DNA of 64,000 bases from JAFGMR01 sp964632755 (GCA_964632755.1 CAZWDT010000003.1:1-64000); one strand, 5' to 3'; positions 1 through 9,186 are shown, counted from the stretch's first letter. Translations and numbers: made by a program. Notes: generated by a model from the letters alone, not told the origin.

Positions 1-84
1 ATCTACGACTTGGGAAACTCCAATTCAATCTACCCACATAAAACAGCGATGAACCAAATATATCCCCTAAAACGTGGGAGTTAA
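1..84 (+). CDS. possible C-terminal end of a gene cut by the left window edge
   Basis: Frame 1 is open from the first base to a TAA at 82-84, giving 27 codons of ordinary composition. It could be the tail of a gene that starts outside the window, or chance, since the region is AT-rich. No family is recognised. Confidence 0.2.
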   Translation: MYDLGNSNSIYPHKTAMNQIYPLKRGS

Positions 85-238
85 GGTTGTATATGTCATA
101 GGAGAGTTCCGCAATGAGTCATTCGACATTCCTGGTGATTTTATCATGAGGAGTACGATATCGATAACCAAAAATACAAATATATGAGAGCGCCAAGGCT
201 TATCACGTTCACATATACGACATCAAGGAGTTATAAAT

Positions 239-1531
239 ATGTCAATTAAAAAAAAGCTTGGAAAGATTCCAAAATCTATAAATAAAGAGGAATTGATTGA
301 TTTGACAAAACGCTTATATTCCCAAATAAATCAAATATCCCCTGATGGAGAATGGCAACCATTCAGTCAGAATCGTATCTGGAGTATTAAAATGACCAAT
401 AGAGATAAATATATATTCCATCTGAATCACGACGCAAATCTTTATCTGGAAAAAGCGATTAAATTGATTAAGTCTGATCCAATGTATATTGACGATGTTT
501 CTGTGAAGAGAATCAAAAATAAATATATGGATTTAATAATAAAAATTATTAAATCTAATGTTGATTCTGATCAAGAGATCAATAATATGGTTGATTGCTT
601 TATCAGTGAGCTGAAAACATCCATTAAGAAATATAGGATATTAATGCCGATCGAAAAGCTTGAATTAACAGATTTGGATGAAGTAAAAATAGGAAATGTG
701 CGATTTGTCCCATTCAGTTCTTTAAAAGCAGAAAATGAAGAATTATCTAAAGTAGTTGATGTGGAGGACGAAAACAAAATATGGGGCGATGTTATTATTA
801 AAGCTGAATTGGCAGAAGCGGAATTAAAAGGACAACACGAAATCGAACGAGCAATTAATACCTTAAGAATATATATTCCACTTATATATAAAGATAAATT
901 AAACATAAAGATCGGATTTTTCAAATGTGATAATAGATCTTATAAGTATTTTATTATAGACGATTGTAGCAGTATTAATAGAAGTATAAAATATTTAGGA
1001 CCTTTTGGAAATTATATATTAAGCAAAGAAAAGTATGATGATTTGAAGACCAAGTATTGCCTAGATGAGATATGCGGAATGCTCTCCAAAGCTCCAGAGA
1101 ATAGGTCGGATTTGGAAAATTCGATTATTATGGCGATAAGGTGGTTGGGATTAGGTATGGACGATGAGGTTGTGAGTGATAAATTCTTAAAATATGCTAT
1201 TGCGTTGGAGTGTTTACTTATAACGCGGGGAGAAAAAGGAGATAAGACTGGCCCCATATCAAAAAGAGCAGCCTTTATTCTGGGTACAACAGCAAGCGAG
1301 TGTAAGAGCATAGAATCGAAAGTAAAGTTGTTGTATAATATTAGAAGTGTAATTGTTCACCAGGGGTGTGAGGCAGAAGAAGAAAAAATTATCAAAGATT
1401 CTGTCCAAACAATGTATTGGTATTCTATGAATAGTTTGCTTGAATTATCTAAAAAGACAATTGGACCAGATAGTTGGGAAGATATAGGATACCTTGATAA
1501 ACAAATCGATGAGCAAACGTTTGCACGATGA
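239..1531 (+). CDS. Apea/HEPN-like domain protein, AT-rich accessory gene
   Basis: A 430-residue protein with no close family recognised over its first 280 residues, which look alpha-helical and charged. Near residues 355-385 it has the pattern ...NIRSVIVHQG..., which fits the R-X4-H signature of HEPN domains and the 'R..IVH.G' signature of Apea-like HEPN. In known HEPN families these residues form an RNase or nucleotide-binding site; activity here is inference. The gene is strikingly AT-rich (AAA, ATA and TTA codons dominate) against GC-rich neighbours, which suggests recent transfer. It stands alone with no partner gene inside the window; a partner could lie to the left. There is no signal peptide or membrane segment. 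It may be a defence or toxin-type protein, but that is not shown. Confidence 0.6.
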   Translation: MSIKKKLGKIPKSINKEELIDLTKRLYSQINQISPDGEWQPFSQNRIWSIKMTNRDKYIFHLNHDANLYLEKAIKLIKSDPMYIDDVSVKRIKNKYMDLIIKIIKSNVDSDQEINNMVDCFISELKTSIKKYRILMPIEKLELTDLDEVKIGNVRFVPFSSLKAENEELSKVVDVEDENKIWGDVIIKAELAEAELKGQHEIERAINTLRIYIPLIYKDKLNIKIGFFKCDNRSYKYFIIDDCSSINRSIKYLGPFGNYILSKEKYDDLKTKYCLDEICGMLSKAPENRSDLENSIIMAIRWLGLGMDDEVVSDKFLKYAIALECLLITRGEKGDKTGPISKRAAFILGTTASECKSIESKVKLLYNIRSVIVHQGCEAEEEKIIKDSVQTMYWYSMNSLLELSKKTIGPDSWEDIGYLDKQIDEQTFAR

Positions 1532-1590
1532 TAGACCCGCATGAACCTGAGTTTCCGATTGATTAGGCAAAAGTGGGGGCAAATGAGGCA

Positions 1591-1679
1591 ATTGATGCTG
1601 GTTATCACTAATAGTCTACATGCCTAAGTAGGCATAATAGATCGCTATGCTCCGGTTCTATGTGCCTAATAGAGTGGGA
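1591..1679. repeat. 89-bp dispersed repeat, copy 1
   Basis: This intergenic stretch aligns without gaps to 54124-54212. I count 14 mismatches in 89 positions (about 84 % identity). Both copies begin with ATTGATGCTG and end with AGAGTGGGA, and both lie outside genes. No reading frame is preserved between them. It could be a small dispersed element, a conserved RNA or a fragment of a larger repeat. Confidence 0.75.
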
Positions 1680-1807
1680 TGTCAGGTTCTCTTGCTGCCC
1701 AGAGGGTGGCCTCGAAGCCCAGGATAGCTCCGTTCTTCCCATAGCTCCCTCCCGAGATTGCATAAGCCCCCACCCCATGCCAAGCTCCATAAAATCAGCA
1801 CCAGAAA

Positions 1808-1891
1808 TGCGGGGAACGGGATTCGAACCCGCGAACTCCTTCGAGACAGGATCTTAAGTCCTGCGCCTTTGGCCAGCTTGGCAACCCCCGC
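1808..1891 (-). tRNA. tRNA-Leu (anticodon TAA)
   Basis: On the minus strand the sequence folds as a class II tRNA. The acceptor stem is GCGGGGG paired with TCCCCGC plus discriminator A. The anticodon stem CAGGA/TCCTG encloses loop CTTAAGA, giving anticodon TAA. The T-arm is GCGGGTTCGAATCCCGT. A variable arm lies between the anticodon and T stems, as expected for leucine. CCA is not encoded. The 5' end lies only a few bases from the divergent DUF123 gene. Confidence 0.93.
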
Positions 1892-1954
1892 ATCATGCAG
1901 ACCCCGTTTTCAAGCCCATTGGAAATAAATACTTTCCCCGAAGCCCCCATCCAC

Positions 1955-2398
1955 GTGAACAAAGGCATCTACACCCTCGTCCTGCACCTCCCGGCCCCGG
2001 AGGCAATCGCCGTCGGGGCGCTTGGGCAAATCGAGTTTCCAGAAGGCTACTACGCCTACACGGGGTCAGCCCGCGGCCCAGGCGGGTTTCGCAGGATAGA
2101 CCGCCATAAGCGAATTCTCTCGGGCGAGAATAAGACGCGCAGGTGGCATATCGACTACCTCCTGCCCCATACAGTGCTTGTGGATGTCATCTGTTCGCCA
2201 ACAGCCCATAATCTGGAGTGCGCCATAGCCAAAGCCATCGGCGAGAGGATGAGTCCAGTCCCTCGCTTCGGCTGCTCCGACTGCCGCTGCATAAGCCACC
2301 TCCACCACTCAACCGAGCGCGAAGATGCCATAGAGTCGGTGCATCTGGCGCATGCGTCCGCATCAGATGAAGGCCTCCACGATTGCAATCATCCCTAG
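1955..2398 (+). CDS. GIY-YIG-like DUF123 protein (Uri-type nuclease family)
   Basis: A protein of about 147 residues of the archaeal DUF123/COG1833 family, related to GIY-YIG endonucleases. The conserved start KGIYTLVLHL carries the 'GIY' strand and EGYYAYTGSARGPGGF the 'YIG' strand. Basic residues follow (RRIDRHKR), and the C-terminal CSDCRC resembles the cysteine-rich end seen in the family. I prefer the GTG at 1955, which gives MNKGIYTL as in relatives. An ATG at 1895 in frame would add 20 poorly conserved residues and leave almost no room for a promoter beside the divergent tRNA. The 3' end overlaps the convergent permease gene by 36 bp. The substrate is unknown. Confidence 0.75.
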   Translation: MNKGIYTLVLHLPAPEAIAVGALGQIEFPEGYYAYTGSARGPGGFRRIDRHKRILSGENKTRRWHIDYLLPHTVLVDVICSPTAHNLECAIAKAIGERMSPVPRFGCSDCRCISHLHHSTEREDAIESVHLAHASASDEGLHDCNHP

Positions 2399-3601
2399 CG
2401 ACGCTAGGCCGAGCAGCGTGAGCGGGAGCGTGTAGCCGAGGAAGGCCTCCCTGAGGCCTGCCCCGGTCGTCTCCTTTACGAGCCAGAAGTATGGATCGGT
2501 CAGATATGAGAGGACGAACGCTCCTGAAGAGATCAGCATAAGCGTGATCTCTGGATCCAATGGATAGCCCTCCAGCATGCCTGCGGCAACGGTGACGGTA
2601 ACAACCCTCGATCCCTGTGCGAGCTGTATCAGGGCTGCGAGCGCGAAGGGGATGAGGAGGAGGGGAAAACCGCCCGTCGCATCCAGGAAGGCCTCGCCCA
2701 TCCCACTCGATGCCACGACCTGCCCGAGCGCTCCTGCTCCGCAGAGGTCGAGGAGGATGATCCCTGCCCTGCGGGAGGCTTTCATTACAACCCCTTGCCT
2801 TTGCCCGCCTGAGAAGGCAAGCGAGAGGATCGCTCCGATGAGAAGGGCCATTCGAGGATCCCCGATCATGCGAAGAGGCCCAGTGGATGCGAAGAGCCCG
2901 AGGAGGATCAGGGAGAGCGGAAGCGCAATAGGAGACCAGGCCGCAACCCTGGAGGAAGCGATAGTCCCTGCCCTCCTCTCAGGCGAGGTAGCGGGGCAGG
3001 GTGCAGCCCTGGTGGCTTCGCCTTTGAAGAGCCATCGCATGTAGAGGAGGGAGAGGGCAAGGAGAACCAGCGAGAGGGGAAGACCCAGTCGCAGCGCATC
3101 CAATGGAGCGACTCCAAGCGAGGCCGATCCAGCGAGGACCGCGGGAGACGGATAGACCAGGACGAAGGAGATCACCGATGCAACCGCGAGGGCAAAGCGG
3201 TTCCTGGACTTATCCCCTTGAAGGGATCCAACGACCGGCTCTAAAATTATGTATGATGTGATGCAACACATGACCGGAAGGGAGAGCAGATACCCGCTCA
3301 CCCCCGAGGCCAAAGTTCCCCTCCCGCCCGCAACCTGGTTCAGATCGGAGACTATCCTATCGATCGCCCCGCTCTGGCGCAGGTGCTCTGCGATCACTGC
3401 CCCTGAGAAGATAACAAGGGAAAGGGCGGAGAAAATCCTTCCCAAGCCCTGAGATACCTGGTCCGTGACATCAGGCATTCCGGTTAGAAGGCCGTGGAGA
3501 TAAGCAGCCATGACGAGCCCCAGGAAGGGAGAGAGCCTTACCCTCGCGATGAGCAGGCTTCCTAACGCCAATGAGAGGAAGAAGGCTGGGATCGGGTCCA
3601 T
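2363..3601 (-). CDS. GntP-family permease (organic-acid transporter-like)
   Basis: A 412-residue polytopic membrane protein with about ten or more hydrophobic segments spread over its whole length. It opens with MDPIPAFFLSLALGSLLIARVR, and its loops are rich in Gly-Ser-Pro, as in GntP/Gnt-type transporters and the related DUF401 family. Known members carry gluconate or other organic acids; the substrate here cannot be told from sequence. The motif VMCCITSYIILEPVVGSL in the first half and SYLTDPYFWLVKETTGA near the C-terminus fit the family. It is a single gene, convergent with the DUF123 gene and divergent from the large secreted protein. DUF401 is the main alternative label. Confidence 0.65.
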   Translation of the reverse strand: MDPIPAFFLSLALGSLLIARVRLSPFLGLVMAAYLHGLLTGMPDVTDQVSQGLGRIFSALSLVIFSGAVIAEHLRQSGAIDRIVSDLNQVAGGRGTLASGVSGYLLSLPVMCCITSYIILEPVVGSLQGDKSRNRFALAVASVISFVLVYPSPAVLAGSASLGVAPLDALRLGLPLSLVLLALSLLYMRWLFKGEATRAAPCPATSPERRAGTIASSRVAAWSPIALPLSLILLGLFASTGPLRMIGDPRMALLIGAILSLAFSGGQRQGVVMKASRRAGIILLDLCGAGALGQVVASSGMGEAFLDATGGFPLLLIPFALAALIQLAQGSRVVTVTVAAGMLEGYPLDPEITLMLISSGAFVLSYLTDPYFWLVKETTGAGLREAFLGYTLPLTLLGLASLGMIAIVEAFI

Positions 3602-3778
3602 GTGAGCATATAGGATAGCCCACTATAAGAATAACACCGGAGTTATCTCCTCCGTTTAGGCTCTAATCCGCCGGGTTCCCGGCCTGCCTTGTTCGATTAT
3701 CCTCCATTCATCCGAAATAGCTTTATAGATAGAGAGGATTGAATAATTGGCTACAGGGAGCTTTTTGAAGGGAGCTAT

Positions 3779-6700
3779 ATGAAGGGGTGGAGCGAAAGGC
3801 CTGGCCTAGCCTCTAGAAGAGGCAGCCATAGATTGCGGCTAGCATTGCTTTTGCTCTTTGCTATATCAGTCGTGATATCTTTTGGCTGTGCATGGTCACA
3901 ACACCTCCCGTTCCCATTCATAACCCCCCGATTGGAGGCTGCGCCCGGCCAGCCGGTCGATCTTGCGCCTCTCGACAGGGCTTCAGCCTCCCAAGAGATC
4001 CCCTGCTCCAACCTGATCGCAACGATCACAGGCATCCCTTCATCCAATGGATTCTCCTATCGCTACAACTTGACCAACGACGGGGCCGAACCCCTGAGGC
4101 GGATCACGATACTCGACGGCCGGGGAACGACGCTTGCCATCCTCTCCAAGCTGGAAGCAGGAGAGAGCCAGTCCCTCTTCCAGCCAACCCCAACGGATGA
4201 TGCCTTCCCAGACAGGTTAACCGTGAAGGCAATTGACTCACAGGACCGCTCCGTAGAGGGCGTGGTGCATAACAAGCTTCCGCGCTCAGCCTTCATCAAA
4301 CCGGGATACTCCACAGGATACTCCGGCGATCTCATTCTCCAGGTCCAAAGCTCCACCTCTGACGTGGAAGGAGAGGGGAGCCCGCCGGATGAGGCCGATC
4401 CTCCGGCAACGCGCCCCGCCCCGGCCGAGCTGAACATAACGATCGATGCCAATCGCAGCCGAGGATACGCAGGCGAGGTCTCTCTGTTTCGCTGCACACT
4501 GAAGAACTCCGGCGATGAGATCTTCTACGACGTCGAGCTGGAGTGCGTTGGAGAGAACGTCAGCACGGGCTTCCTCTCCCCGGGCCAGGAGATCCACATA
4601 GATGGAGCCCTGACGATCGAGGAGACGACCGATATCATCGCACAGGCCCGTGGAGCCGACCCCCAAGGGAAGGGCTGGACCAACTCCACCTCCTATAGGA
4701 TATGGAAGCTCTCTTCCGCCCTGAGCCTTGCCGTCAAGGCCGCTCCCTTGAGGTCCCACAAAGGCGAGAACATATCCATCGAGGTCGCTGCCGAGAACTT
4801 GGGATCGGAGGAGTTATCCAACGTCGTGATCTGGGATGACCTCGGAATGATCGGATGCGTTCAATCGCTCGCACCGGGAGCGAGGGAGACGCTTGCGAGG
4901 GACGCTCCCCTCAACAAGACCCTCTCCGACCAAGTCCAGGCCTTGGCCACCGATCCAGCAAGTGGTGAGGCATACGCCTCTGCAAAGGTCGATCTTCACG
5001 TCCTCAGATCCGAGATGGCCCTTGCAGTCGAGCCCTCACATACGATCGTCTATCCAGGAGAGCCGGTCGAGATCACATGGGAGATCAGCAACATCGGCGA
5101 GGAGACGCTGAACAACATAAGCTTCGTCGGAGAGGGAATCGGACGATGCCGCCTAAAGGACCTCGCCCCTGGAAGCTCGGCCAAGATGGCAGCCATCTTC
5201 ACGGTCAACGAGAGCAAGACGATCCCCCTGAAGGCCGAGGGTTACGGAAGCAACGAGATCGTTTCCTGCCAGTCGGAGATTCGGATCAGGACCATCTCGC
5301 CTCAGATCTCGATGAAGGCCACCCCCCGGATCATCACTGCCACCGCCGGCGATACGGTCAACATAAACTGCCTCATTGCAAACGGCGGCGATGATCCCCT
5401 ATCCGAGATCACCCTATTCGAGGCAACTTTTGGCGCGATTGCGAGCATCGGCAGGCTCGACCCAGGGGAGTTCCAGGTGGCAAGCCCTGCGATACTGGCA
5501 GAGGAGAACTGCACTCTGTTGCTCGAGGTCTCCGGGAGGGACTCACGAGGAGAGATCTGGACCGACGACTCATCTGTCGAGATCAGGCTCGACCAGGTGG
5601 CGCTTGGCCTCGATGTGACTGCAACCCCGAATCAGCTCCGCTTCGGCGAGAAGGCCACGATCTCCTGCACGCTGGAGAACCAAGGAAGCATCCCCTTGTT
5701 CAACATCTTCGTGATCAGCAAGACGTTCGGCCCCCTCGGAACGGTAGACCTGCTCAGCCCCAAGGAGAGCAGGACGATCAATGTGGAGAAGCCCATAACG
5801 ACGGATATAGAGGACGTGGTCACTGCCGACGCCTTCACGGGCGGCAAGGTGGCAGTCCAGGCGAGAGCCGACCTTGCAATAGGCCTGCACCAGCCGATCG
5901 ACAGGATTCAGTCCCCTTCATCGCGCATCCCGGCTGCATTGAGGGCGGGGGGAAGGCCTGTTGAGGTGGTAGAGGGAGACGATACCACGGAGCCGCCGGG
6001 GAACGAATCGATCGCCATGCAGATATCGACCGGCTCAGTAGAGGTGCCTCTTGCCGAATCCAGAGCCGCCAGTGACCGGTCGAACGAGAGCGACCCTTCG
6101 CCAGAGGATGTACGCGCCACCGGCCAGAACCACTCTCTCAGAAGAGGGATCGAGGCGTCGGGTCCCTTCGACGGCATATCCCAGCTAATCAGCTACATCC
6201 AGGAGATCTTCGATGAAGGGCCAATTGAAGGAGAGGATCTTTCTACCCCGCCCCAGCCGGCCCAATCCTTGCCGGATGAGATGCTGCTTACAATAGAGAG
6301 CGCGCCCGAGCCCTCATCCGCCCAGATACTGGACGTGATGGCAACGCCCCCGGAACCCCCAGCAGGATCGCCAGCCAAGATCTCCGTCCACATCCGCGAT
6401 GATGTCGGCGTGAGATCGGCTGCCCTTCGATGGGGCGTTGCCGACGCCGAGAGCAAGGAGATAAGTTCCGAGCGAAGCATACCCATGATACTGGAGGCTG
6501 GAACTGCCAAGGACGGCTACTGGAGCTGTCTCGTTCCAGGACAGCTCGCCGATGTATACGTGTCGATTGCAGTCAGTGCATCCGGTAGCGACGGCACCTC
6601 TGCCCATGACGGCCCTTTCACCGTCCACTGGATAGAGCGGGAGAAGACCAAGGTTCAGGGAAGGACCGAGATCAGGTCCGTGGTGGAGGGGGCCGAGCCC

Positions 6701-7210
6701 CTGGGAGAGCTTAATCGATCAGGAGGAGAGGGAATGCTCTTCATCGAGTCCTCCACGATCAAGGGATATGGGGAGATCTCCTTTAAGGACACCTTCCAGG
6801 ATACGACGCTTCGCTTCCATGAAGACCTCAAGGGGATCGGAAATATCGATCTCGAGTCTGAGAGAGCAATTGCCAAGGGCAACCCCTTCGTCAACTTCAA
6901 CGAGTCGAGGGACCTCGTCTTCCAGGGCGTGCTGAAGGGATTCAAGAGCCTGGAGTCGCCCGGATTTCACGGTGGCATGGGTGCGAGCGTAACTGAGCGC
7001 TTCAATATAAGCGACCTTATCAAGAGCGAGAGGGGCCTGCTTCGAACCGTGAACAGCACAAAGAACACCGTTGCCTTCGAGAGCGAGCAAGCCTTCAATG
7101 GGAGTTGGAACACGCGAACACAGTACGCTCGCTTCAACAAGAAGATGAAGGAAGACCAACAGCTAAGGGGCTTCTTTGAGACGCAGAAGAGCATTATATT
7201 CCAGGATTAG
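3779..7210 (+). CDS. large secreted protein with CARDB-like repeats
   Basis: A 1143-residue exported protein. An N-terminal hydrophobic segment (about residues 20-40, LRLALLLLFAISVVISFGCAW) is a signal peptide or anchor. Residues about 80-680 hold roughly six repeats of about 90-100 residues, each with a pattern like 'G....I...(L/I)..G...L..I.......G.I..L.PGE', typical of CARDB/DUF11-type beta-sandwich repeats. A Ser/Pro/Glu-rich linker follows (about 700-830), then a further beta-sandwich (about 840-950). The last 180 residues are repeated short beta-strands (GYGEISFKDTF, GIGNIDLESERAI) with no family I recognise. SD GGGAG lies just before ATG 3779. No C-terminal anchor is seen. The likely role is cell surface or sheath; binding partners are unknown. 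Confidence 0.65.
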   Translation: MKGWSERPGLASRRGSHRLRLALLLLFAISVVISFGCAWSQHLPFPFITPRLEAAPGQPVDLAPLDRASASQEIPCSNLIATITGIPSSNGFSYRYNLTNDGAEPLRRITILDGRGTTLAILSKLEAGESQSLFQPTPTDDAFPDRLTVKAIDSQDRSVEGVVHNKLPRSAFIKPGYSTGYSGDLILQVQSSTSDVEGEGSPPDEADPPATRPAPAELNITIDANRSRGYAGEVSLFRCTLKNSGDEIFYDVELECVGENVSTGFLSPGQEIHIDGALTIEETTDIIAQARGADPQGKGWTNSTSYRIWKLSSALSLAVKAAPLRSHKGENISIEVAAENLGSEELSNVVIWDDLGMIGCVQSLAPGARETLARDAPLNKTLSDQVQALATDPASGEAYASAKVDLHVLRSEMALAVEPSHTIVYPGEPVEITWEISNIGEETLNNISFVGEGIGRCRLKDLAPGSSAKMAAIFTVNESKTIPLKAEGYGSNEIVSCQSEIRIRTISPQISMKATPRIITATAGDTVNINCLIANGGDDPLSEITLFEATFGAIASIGRLDPGEFQVASPAILAEENCTLLLEVSGRDSRGEIWTDDSSVEIRLDQVALGLDVTATPNQLRFGEKATISCTLENQGSIPLFNIFVISKTFGPLGTVDLLSPKESRTINVEKPITTDIEDVVTADAFTGGKVAVQARADLAIGLHQPIDRIQSPSSRIPAALRAGGRPVEVVEGDDTTEPPGNESIAMQISTGSVEVPLAESRAASDRSNESDPSPEDVRATGQNHSLRRGIEASGPFDGISQLISYIQEIFDEGPIEGEDLSTPPQPAQSLPDEMLLTIESAPEPSSAQILDVMATPPEPPAGSPAKISVHIRDDVGVRSAALRWGVADAESKEISSERSIPMILEAGTAKDGYWSCLVPGQLADVYVSIAVSASGSDGTSAHDGPFTVHWIEREKTKVQGRTEIRSVVEGAEPLGELNRSGGEGMLFIESSTIKGYGEISFKDTFQDTTLRFHEDLKGIGNIDLESERAIAKGNPFVNFNESRDLVFQGVLKGFKSLESPGFHGGMGASVTERFNISDLIKSERGLLRTVNSTKNTVAFESEQAFNGSWNTRTQYARFNKKMKEDQQLRGFFETQKSIIFQD

Positions 7211-7223
7211 CGGGAAAATCGAG

Positions 7224-7580
7224 TCAGAGCCTTTCGGCCCTGACCGCACCATCCCATGCCTTTTTTGAGTAGTCCATGGCCGCCTGGATGGTATCGCGTA
7301 TCTCCAGACGATGCTGTATATCCGCTGCCCTGATCTTAGCATCCACCGCCTGCCTCATCAGATCCCTCGCAAGGGAGCGAAGTTCCTCGGCCTCGTTCCA
7401 AAGGCTCTCCGCCCTCTCGGGATCCAAGCCATGCAGGTCTACCGACTGGGAGCGATTGTGGTCGGATCCCTCGATTGCACAACTTGCCTCCTCCCCCAGG
7501 CGTTTCGACTCCGCCAAGAGCTCCCCTATCTCCTTTGCCATATCCTCGTAGCTTTTCTCCACAAGATCTGCCGAGATCAT
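7224..7580 (-). CDS. short helical protein, last gene of the pdx cluster
   Basis: A 118-residue, almost wholly alpha-helical protein with heptad-like spacing and many Glu, Arg, Ala and Leu (for example SYEDMAKEIGELLAESKRLGEEAS). It begins with ATGATCTC and overlaps the end of pdxT by 4 bp, so it is very likely co-transcribed and translationally coupled with pdxT. No family, signal peptide or membrane segment is recognised. A link to vitamin B6 synthesis is suggested only by position. Confidence 0.65.
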   Translation of the reverse strand: MISADLVEKSYEDMAKEIGELLAESKRLGEEASCAIEGSDHNRSQSVDLHGLDPERAESLWNEAEELRSLARDLMRQAVDAKIRAADIQHRLEIRDTIQAAMDYSKKAWDGAVRAERL

Positions 7581-8158
7581 TTTGCCTCCTCCATCATCTC
7601 CAGAAAGAGTTCATGAAACCTCATATCCGCCGTAAGCTCCGGATGGAAGGAGAGGCCGAGCAGGTTTCCCTCGCGGGCTGCAACCACCCATCGACCCCAT
7701 TGGGCCAGCCTCTCAACGCCTGAACCACAGTGGGTTACGGCCGGGGCTCGGATGAAGACCGCCCGATAGGGCCGATCGAACCCGACCACATCGAGATCCG
7801 CCTCGAACGACTCCCTCTGCGGTCCAAATGCGTTTCTAGATACCGTTATATCCATCAGCCCCAGTTGCCGTACCCGCAAGTTCCCCTCGATCTCCCGAGA
7901 GAGGAGGACGAGACCTGCACAGGTGGCCATTATGGGAACCCCGGATCGAGCAGCCTCTTGGATCTCTCTTCCCACCCCGGTGCTCTCCAAGAGCCGGCCG
8001 ATGGTTGTGCTCTCACCACCAGGAAGGACTAGTCCCTGGCAGAGCGGAACCTGGCCTGCCTTTCGCACCGGAATGGCGGTCCCCCTACCACAAGCCTCAT
8101 CCACAGCTCGCAGATGCTCGGAGACAGCCCCCTGAAAGGCGAGAACGCCGATCCTCAA
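7577..8158 (-). CDS. pdxT: pyridoxal 5'-phosphate synthase, glutaminase subunit
   Basis: This 193-residue subunit hydrolyses glutamine and passes ammonia to PdxS for direct synthesis of pyridoxal 5'-phosphate. It opens with MRIGVLAFQGAVSEHLRA. The GLVLPGGESTTIGRLL block and the nucleophile region PIMATCAGLVLLS carry the catalytic Cys. The C-terminal SFHPELTADMRFHELFL supplies the His-Glu of the class I amidotransferase triad. The length is normal for the family. It follows pdxS after a gap of 3 bp and overlaps the next short gene by 4 bp, so the three form one operon. Confidence 0.95.
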   Translation of the reverse strand: MRIGVLAFQGAVSEHLRAVDEACGRGTAIPVRKAGQVPLCQGLVLPGGESTTIGRLLESTGVGREIQEAARSGVPIMATCAGLVLLSREIEGNLRVRQLGLMDITVSRNAFGPQRESFEADLDVVGFDRPYRAVFIRAPAVTHCGSGVERLAQWGRWVVAAREGNLLGLSFHPELTADMRFHELFLEMMEEAK

Positions 8159-8161
8159 CGC

Positions 8162-9055
8162 TCACCAACCTCGGGACTGGAGCACCTCGCCCTCGGGTAT
8201 GGTACTGACCTCTATCCCCTTCATGGCACCTCCGAGTCCCTTCGAGACGAGGGCCAGGTGTGCGGGATCGTCATAGTGATGGACCGCCTCCACAATTGCC
8301 CTGGCCATGGCAGGGGGATTATCGGACTTGAATATTCCCGATCCCACGAAGACGCCGTCAGCTCCTAGATGCATCATCAGGGCGGCATCGGCGGGGGTGG
8401 CAATGCCACCGGCTGCGAAGTTCACAACGGGCAGCCTCTCCATCGCTCTGCACTCCTTGACCAGGTCCAAATCGGCCTCGATCTCACGGGCAACGCGCAT
8501 CAGCTCTTCATCGTTCATTCCCTTGAGCCGGCGAATCTCGCCCATGATCATCTTCATATGACGAACCGCCTGGCTCACATCGCCTGTGCCGGCCTCGCCC
8601 TTGGTCCTGATCATGGCCGCGCCTTCGCCAATTCGCCTGAGCGCCTCCCCCAAGTTCCTCGCGCCACAGACGAAGGGCACGGTGAAGCGCGACTTGTCTA
8701 TGTGGAACTCGTCTGCAGGCGTGAGAACCTCTGACTCATCCACCATATCCACTCCGAGCGCCTCGATGATCTGAGCCTCTACGAAGTGGCCTATCCTGGC
8801 CTTGGCCATAACGGGTATGGTGACGACACCGATGATCTCCTCAATCACCTTCGGGTCGGCCATCCTCGCCACCCCACCCATCTTTCTTATATCGGCTGGC
8901 ACTGCATGGAGGGCCATCACCGCAACCGCCCCGGCCTCCTCGGCGATTCCTGCCTGTTCCGGGTTGGTCACATCCATGATGACACCACCCTTCTGCATCT
9001 TGGCGAAGCCGCGCTTGAGCAGTTCCGTGCCATACCGAAGCTCTTCGAGTTCCAT
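8162..9055 (-). CDS. pdxS: pyridoxal 5'-phosphate synthase, synthase subunit
   Basis: A 297-residue (beta/alpha)8 subunit that makes PLP from ribose 5-phosphate, glyceraldehyde 3-phosphate and ammonia. Family hallmarks are LLKRGFAKMQKGGVIMDVTNPEQA near the start (its Asp and the later Lys residues handle the sugar), MALHAVPADIRK, GHFVEAQIIEALGVDMVDESEVLTPAD, and the C-terminal NFAAGGIATPADAALMMHLGADGVFVGSGIF. The reading frame extends to 9151, but the conserved start is MELEELRYGTELLK at 9055, preceded by a GGAAAGG ribosome site. It is the first gene of pdxS-pdxT-7224. A strong hairpin lies upstream at 9147-9186. Confidence 0.95.
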   Translation of the reverse strand: MELEELRYGTELLKRGFAKMQKGGVIMDVTNPEQAGIAEEAGAVAVMALHAVPADIRKMGGVARMADPKVIEEIIGVVTIPVMAKARIGHFVEAQIIEALGVDMVDESEVLTPADEFHIDKSRFTVPFVCGARNLGEALRRIGEGAAMIRTKGEAGTGDVSQAVRHMKMIMGEIRRLKGMNDEELMRVAREIEADLDLVKECRAMERLPVVNFAAGGIATPADAALMMHLGADGVFVGSGIFKSDNPPAMARAIVEAVHHYDDPAHLALVSKGLGGAMKGIEVSTIPEGEVLQSRGW

Positions 9056-9146
9056 GCTAACGCCTTTCCTGAAAGTGTTTAAATCGCTTCCACAGCCCCT
9101 CAGCATAAATAAACTTTGCCCCCACCCCCTGGGAAAGGGGACGACG

Positions 9147-9186
9147 GGCAAAGCCTCGATGCCGATTGCGATATCGAGGCTTTGCC
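9147..9186. other. perfect 14-bp inverted repeat between pdxS and the propeller gene
   Basis: GGCAAAGCCTCGAT (9147-9160) and its exact reverse complement (9173-9186) are separated by 12 bases. The hairpin lies upstream of pdxS and downstream of the 28-blade protein, both read leftward. It has no T-tract on either side, so a simple terminator is not obvious. A regulatory hairpin, processing site or small palindromic element are all possible. Confidence 0.6.
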
